Below, one piece after another: positions 4,701-7,835 of a DNA stretch of 7,835 nt (its first letter is position 1; the number at the start of each line of letters is the position of its first letter). The position numbers and the translations under genes were made by a program. Source of the stretch: Alphaproteobacteria bacterium. GTDB lineage: Bacteria; Pseudomonadota; Alphaproteobacteria; Micropepsales; Micropepsaceae. The notes under the pieces are model-generated. The model had not been told where the DNA came from. It saw only the letters and a program-made list of their open reading frames with translations, and searched no databases. The DNA is taken from contig DMER01000027.1 in NCBI GenBank assembly GCA_003451645.1, positions 971-8,805 on the forward strand, in the 5' to 3' direction.

Positions 4701-6794
4701 TTAATACAGGCCCGTATTGTCCTCAGGCTCAGGCTGACGATACGGACCATCGCGGGGCGGTGGTCTGCGATCCTCGTCCGGCCAATCACCAGAGCCGAAA
4801 AGCTCCTCAACGGAGCGCTCGAGGAGGCCCGGCGTGTCGGGCGGGGGCGGCAGGCGCGGTGGCGGCGGCGCATAAGGCGGTGGCGCCGCTGGCTGCTCCA
4901 AATAGTAACCGGGATCGGGCTGGGCATAGAGGTCAACACCGGGCAGAGGCCGCAGCGGCAGTCCCTTATGTGCCTGGCGCATGAAAGACTTCCACACCGA
5001 AGCAGGCAAGCCTCCGCCGACCACGCGGCGCGTAGGTGAATTGTCATCATTGCCAAACCAGACACCTGCCACGTAGTCCGCCGAGAAGCCGACGAACCAG
5101 GCATCCCGGTAATCCTGGGTCGTGCCGGTTTTGCCAGCGACGGGGCGCTCGCCCATATCGGCATTCTTTCCCGTGCCGGTCTGCACCGCATCAAAGAGCA
5201 TGCGGTTCATGTCCTGATCTTGCGCGGAAGACATGACCCGTTTGCGCGTTTGCTCCTGACGCTGATAAAGCACGGTGCCGTCGCTGAGCTTTACATCGAT
5301 GATGCAATAGGGCTCCGCCAAGTAGCCGCCATTGGCGAAGGAGGCGTAGGCGCCGGTGAGCTCCAGCAAATTGACCTCGGACGTCCCCAAGGGCAGCGAG
5401 CGATTGGGCTCCAGAGCAGAATCAATGCCAAGCCGTTGAGCGATGCGGATCACAGCGTTGCGGCCCACCTCATCCGCCAAGCGCACAGCGACGGTGTTGA
5501 GCGAGCGGGCAAGCGCCTCGCGCACCGTGACTGGTCCGCGATAATCATTGTCATAATTGTTGGGCGACCAGCCATTATCCTCGTAGGGCTCGTCCTCGCG
5601 GTAGTCCTCAGGTGAAATCCCCCGCTCGAGAGCGGTCAAATAGACGAAAGGCTTGAACGCCGAGCCAGGCTGGCGCTGTGCCTGAAAGGCGCGGTTAAAA
5701 GACGACTCGTTATAGCTGCGCCCGCCCACAATGGCTCGGACCGTGCCATCAGGCTCCATCGCGACAAGTGCGCCTTGGCTGACCTTACGCCGCGATCCCT
5801 CTTTGTTCAGGAACGTTGTAACGGCGCGCTGCGCCTCCCGCTGCAATTTGCGGTCGATGGTGGTGCGCACGATCACATCGTTCTTGCCCGTGAGGCCCAG
5901 CTTATTCAGCTGATCAATCGTGAAATCGGCGAAATAGCCTTCGCTGTCGATATCCTCGGAGACCACGAGCTTCGGCGGGTTGGCCTTGGCCTTTTTGGCT
6001 TGCTCGGGCGTGATGATCTCGTCCTCGACCATGAGGTCGAGCACGAGGTTCGCCCGCGTCTTGGCCTTTTCATAATCGGTCTCAGGCGAATAGAGCGAGG
6101 GCGCGCGGGTGAGGGCGGCAAGCATCGCAGCCTCCGCCACGGTGACGTCCTTGACCGGCTTGCCGAAATACTGCCGCGAGGCGGCGTCGACGCCATATGC
6201 GCCGGAACCAAGATAAATGCGGTTCAGGTAATAGCTGAGGATGTCGTCCTTGGAGTAATGGCGCTCCAGCCAAAAGGCGATGAACAACTCCTCGAATTTG
6301 CGGGAGAACGTGCGCTCGGGCTTGAGGAAGACATTCTTGGCCAGCTGCTGCGTAATGGTCGAGCCGCCCGCGACCACATTGCCGGCCTCGACATTGGAGA
6401 TCGCCGCGCGCATCAGGCCCCGCAGGTCAATGCCCCAGTGGTCATAGAACCGGCGGTCCTCAACGACCAGAAAGGCGGCGGGCAGATATTTGGGCATGTC
6501 ACGGATGTGCACCCGGTTGCCAAACGCCGCACCCCGGTTGGCAAAGACCTTGCCGTCCTTATCCGCAATACTGACGGAGGTGGTCTTGTTGATCGCCCAT
6601 ATATCCGTACCCGGTGCGATATTGGGCGCGAAGATCGTATAGAGGACCACAAAGGCAAAGGACAGGCCCAGGATGGTCGCCCCCGCAAAAGAGGCAAACC
6701 AGGCCCAAAGGGGGACCTGCGACAGGGAACGCAACCAGGTGCTCAACATGCGACGCGCGGGCCTCTTGGGCGTGGCAAATCCGGCCAGCCGCAT
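4701..6794 (-). CDS. Class A penicillin-binding protein (PBP1A family), bifunctional peptidoglycan synthase
   Basis: A 697-residue inner-membrane enzyme that polymerises lipid II glycan strands and cross-links the stem peptides in the periplasm. Order: basic cytoplasmic tail, one membrane segment (about 30-56), glycosyltransferase GT51 domain with catalytic E112 in EDRRFYDHWGID (112-123), GGSTITQQLAKN (143-154), RKFEELFIAFWLE (165-177) and NRIYLGSGAYGV (191-202); then a transpeptidase domain with nucleophile S378 in SAFK (378-381), SLN (431-433) and KTGTT (555-559). All catalytic motifs are intact. The tail from about 626 to 697 is very rich in Pro, Asp and Glu and is probably disordered. The ATG at 6794 is the first possible start in frame because a TAG stands directly before it; no good ribosome binding site is seen, and M16 is an alternative. 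It is divergent from the GH42 gene. The exact paralogue name (mrcA/ponA/pbpC type) cannot be fixed. Confidence 0.95.
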   Translation of the reverse strand: MRLAGFATPKRPARRMLSTWLRSLSQVPLWAWFASFAGATILGLSFAFVVLYTIFAPNIAPGTDIWAINKTTSVSIADKDGKVFANRGAAFGNRVHIRDMPKYLPAAFLVVEDRRFYDHWGIDLRGLMRAAISNVEAGNVVAGGSTITQQLAKNVFLKPERTFSRKFEELFIAFWLERHYSKDDILSYYLNRIYLGSGAYGVDAASRQYFGKPVKDVTVAEAAMLAALTRAPSLYSPETDYEKAKTRANLVLDLMVEDEIITPEQAKKAKANPPKLVVSEDIDSEGYFADFTIDQLNKLGLTGKNDVIVRTTIDRKLQREAQRAVTTFLNKEGSRRKVSQGALVAMEPDGTVRAIVGGRSYNESSFNRAFQAQRQPGSAFKPFVYLTALERGISPEDYREDEPYEDNGWSPNNYDNDYRGPVTVREALARSLNTVAVRLADEVGRNAVIRIAQRLGIDSALEPNRSLPLGTSEVNLLELTGAYASFANGGYLAEPYCIIDVKLSDGTVLYQRQEQTRKRVMSSAQDQDMNRMLFDAVQTGTGKNADMGERPVAGKTGTTQDYRDAWFVGFSADYVAGVWFGNDDNSPTRRVVGGGLPASVWKSFMRQAHKGLPLRPLPGVDLYAQPDPGYYLEQPAAPPPYAPPPPRLPPPPDTPGLLERSVEELFGSGDWPDEDRRPPPRDGPYRQPEPEDNTGLY

Positions 6795-6873
6795 CTAGAC
6801 TGAGATTCGAACATCATTACAAGGGTCATGGCCATCACACTGGCCGGAATCTCATCAGGTTAAAGGAAATGTC
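6795..6873. promoter_or_regulatory. Divergent intergenic region between PBP and GH42 genes, with inverted repeats and two GANTC sites
   Basis: These 79 bp must hold both divergent promoters, but no convincing -35/-10 pair was found for either gene. A TGTAAT (5 of 6 matches to -10) on the minus strand at 6817-6822 lacks a good -35. Seen: an 8-bp perfect inverted repeat TGAGATTC (6801-6808) / GAATCTCA (6847-6854), each arm holding a GANTC site; a 5-bp inverted repeat GGCCA (6830-6834) / TGGCC (6841-6845); and the palindrome ATGGCCAT (6828-6835). These may be regulator sites for the galactosidase or the PBP gene. Confidence 0.45.
6862..6867 (+). promoter_or_regulatory. Ribosome binding site of the GH42 gene
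   Basis: AAAGGA lies 6 bp upstream of the ATG at 6874, giving a normal start that fits the conserved N-terminus [13 protein letters not shown] of the family. Confidence 0.75.
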
Positions 6874-7835
6874 ATGCTGGGCGTCTGCTACTACCCGGAG
6901 CATTGGCCAGAAGAATGGTGGAATGATGACGCAAAGGCGATGTGGGAGCTGGGATTAACCTTTGTCCGCATTGGAGAGTTCGCCTGGAGTGCCGTGGAGC
7001 CGGGTCCTGGCGCCTTTCAGTGGGGCTGGCTCGACCGCGCCATGGATGTGTTGGGCAAGCACGGCCTCAAAGTGGTGCTGGGCACGCCAACGGCCACACC
7101 GCCCAAATGGCTGATCGATGCCCATCCCGATATCCTCGCCCATGATAACCATGGCCGTCCGCGCGGCTTTGGGTCGCGCCGGCATTATTGCTTTTCCTCG
7201 CCCGCCTATCGCCGTGAAAGTGCGCGCATCACGCATGCCTTTGCGGCGCGCTATGGGCACCACCCCGCCTTGGCAGGCTGGCAGACGGATAATGAGTTCG
7301 GCTGCCACGACACGGTGCGCTCCTATAGCCCTGCAGCGCTGAGCGCTTTCCGCCGCTGGCTCGCGCATCGCTATCAGACCATCGCCCAGCTCAACGAGGC
7401 GTGGGGTAACCGCTTTTGGAGCATGGAGTACCGCACCTTTGACGAGATCGCGCTGCCCATGGGGGCGGTTACCGAGCTCAACCCCTCGCACCGGCTCGAC
7501 TTCGCACGGTTCAGCTCCGATCAGGTTGCATGCTTCAACCGCGAGCAAGTGCACATCATTCGCCAGCATTCGCCGGGCCGCTTTGTCACCCACAATTTCA
7601 TGGGTGCGTTCCTGGACTTCGACCACTTCAAGGTGGCGCAGGACCTCGATTTGGCGAGCTGGGATAGTTACCCCTTGGGCTTCACGGACTCCATCCCTTG
7701 GTTTGGCCTGAGCGAGCAGGAGCGCCAAACCTATGCCCAGACCGGGCATCCCGATGTCAGTGCCTTTCACCACGATCTCTACCGCGCCACGGGCCGGGGC
7801 CGCTGGTGGATCATGGAACAGCAGCCCGGCCCGGT
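6874..7835 (+). CDS. GH42 beta-galactosidase, N-terminal part, cut by the right edge
   Basis: A glycoside hydrolase that removes terminal beta-galactose from oligosaccharides with retention of configuration. 320 codons of an expected 640-700 are present. Seen: the (beta/alpha)8-barrel catalytic domain beginning [25 protein letters not shown] (31-39), [11 protein letters not shown] (70-80), the acid/base glutamate E141 in TDNEFGC (138-144) and the nucleophile E315 in [10 protein letters not shown] (311-320). Both catalytic residues are therefore intact. C106 (HYCFSS) is at a position used for zinc in some family members, but the following Cys cluster of zinc-type enzymes is replaced by HDTVRSYSP, so this looks like the zinc-less subgroup. 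No signal peptide is present, so it is cytoplasmic and must rely on an oligosaccharide importer elsewhere. An internal frame on the opposite strand is a shadow. The trimerisation domain lies off the window. Confidence 0.95.
   Translation, partial: MLGVCYYPEHWPEEWWNDDAKAMWELGLTFVRIGEFAWSAVEPGPGAFQWGWLDRAMDVLGKHGLKVVLGTPTATPPKWLIDAHPDILAHDNHGRPRGFGSRRHYCFSSPAYRRESARITHAFAARYGHHPALAGWQTDNEFGCHDTVRSYSPAALSAFRRWLAHRYQTIAQLNEAWGNRFWSMEYRTFDEIALPMGAVTELNPSHRLDFARFSSDQVACFNREQVHIIRQHSPGRFVTHNFMGAFLDFDHFKVAQDLDLASWDSYPLGFTDSIPWFGLSEQERQTYAQTGHPDVSAFHHDLYRATGRGRWWIMEQQPGP

Noticed and set aside
5775..6803. Long open frame on the plus strand opposite the PBP gene (342 codons)
   Set aside because: It is antisense to an intact PBP with all catalytic motifs, has no recognisable domain, and is explained by codon bias of the GC-rich gene.
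6800..6805. CTGAGA, a core motif of TPP riboswitches
   Set aside because: The rest of the riboswitch consensus is missing and the downstream gene is a galactosidase; a chance hexamer. No TPP element was found in front of the binding-protein gene either.
6955..7773. Open frame on the minus strand opposite the GH42 gene (272 codons)
   Set aside because: The plus strand encodes a well conserved GH42 catalytic domain with both glutamates; the antisense product matches nothing recognisable.

Overview
The window is dense bacterial chromosomal DNA with an alphaproteobacterial look. The coding genes are GC-rich by eye. GANTC, the site of the alphaproteobacterial cell-cycle methyltransferase CcrM, occurs only 6 times, against about 30 expected by chance. 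The DUF2849 + nitrite/sulfite reductase pair is also an arrangement typical of Alphaproteobacteria. Caulobacterales or Hyphomicrobiales are plausible, but nothing here fixes the genus. No mobile element, CRISPR array, tRNA, rRNA or convincing intrinsic terminator was seen.

Minus strand, read in the direction of transcription (right to left): a class A penicillin-binding protein (6794-4701); a 75-bp gap holding a good sigma70-like promoter with a palindrome over its -10 box; a tight set of five genes consisting of DUF1214 protein (4625-4050), DUF1254 protein (4053-3517), a secreted NMT1/THI5-like substrate-binding protein (3455-2463), ABC ATPase (2453-1689) and ABC permease (1692-910); an AT-richer 107-bp gap with promoter and operator-like sequences; then a DUF2849 protein (802-509) and the N-terminal 168 residues of the sulfite reductase hemoprotein CysI (505 to beyond the left edge).

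Plus strand: after a 79-bp divergent intergenic region, a GH42 beta-galactosidase gene starts at 6874 and runs off the right edge. Both catalytic glutamates lie inside the window.

How the genes fit together: DUF2849-cysI is the start of an assimilatory sulfite reduction operon. The three ABC genes form a complete importer whose substrate cannot be read from sequence; the binding protein belongs to the family that includes thiamine-pyrimidine, sulfonate and nitrate-type binding proteins. The DUF1214/DUF1254 pair overlaps by 4 bp and is probably co-transcribed with the importer, which makes this five-gene unit the least explained part of the window. The PBP is an ordinary bifunctional peptidoglycan synthase with a proline-rich C-terminal tail. 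The GH42 enzyme is probably part of a plant- or oligosaccharide-galactoside utilisation locus lying outside the window.

Most of the window is standard metabolism and envelope biology. The points that merit a second look are the uncharacterised DUF1214-DUF1254-ABC unit, three palindrome-bearing promoter regions, and the clustering of scarce GANTC sites in the PBP/galactosidase divergent promoter.
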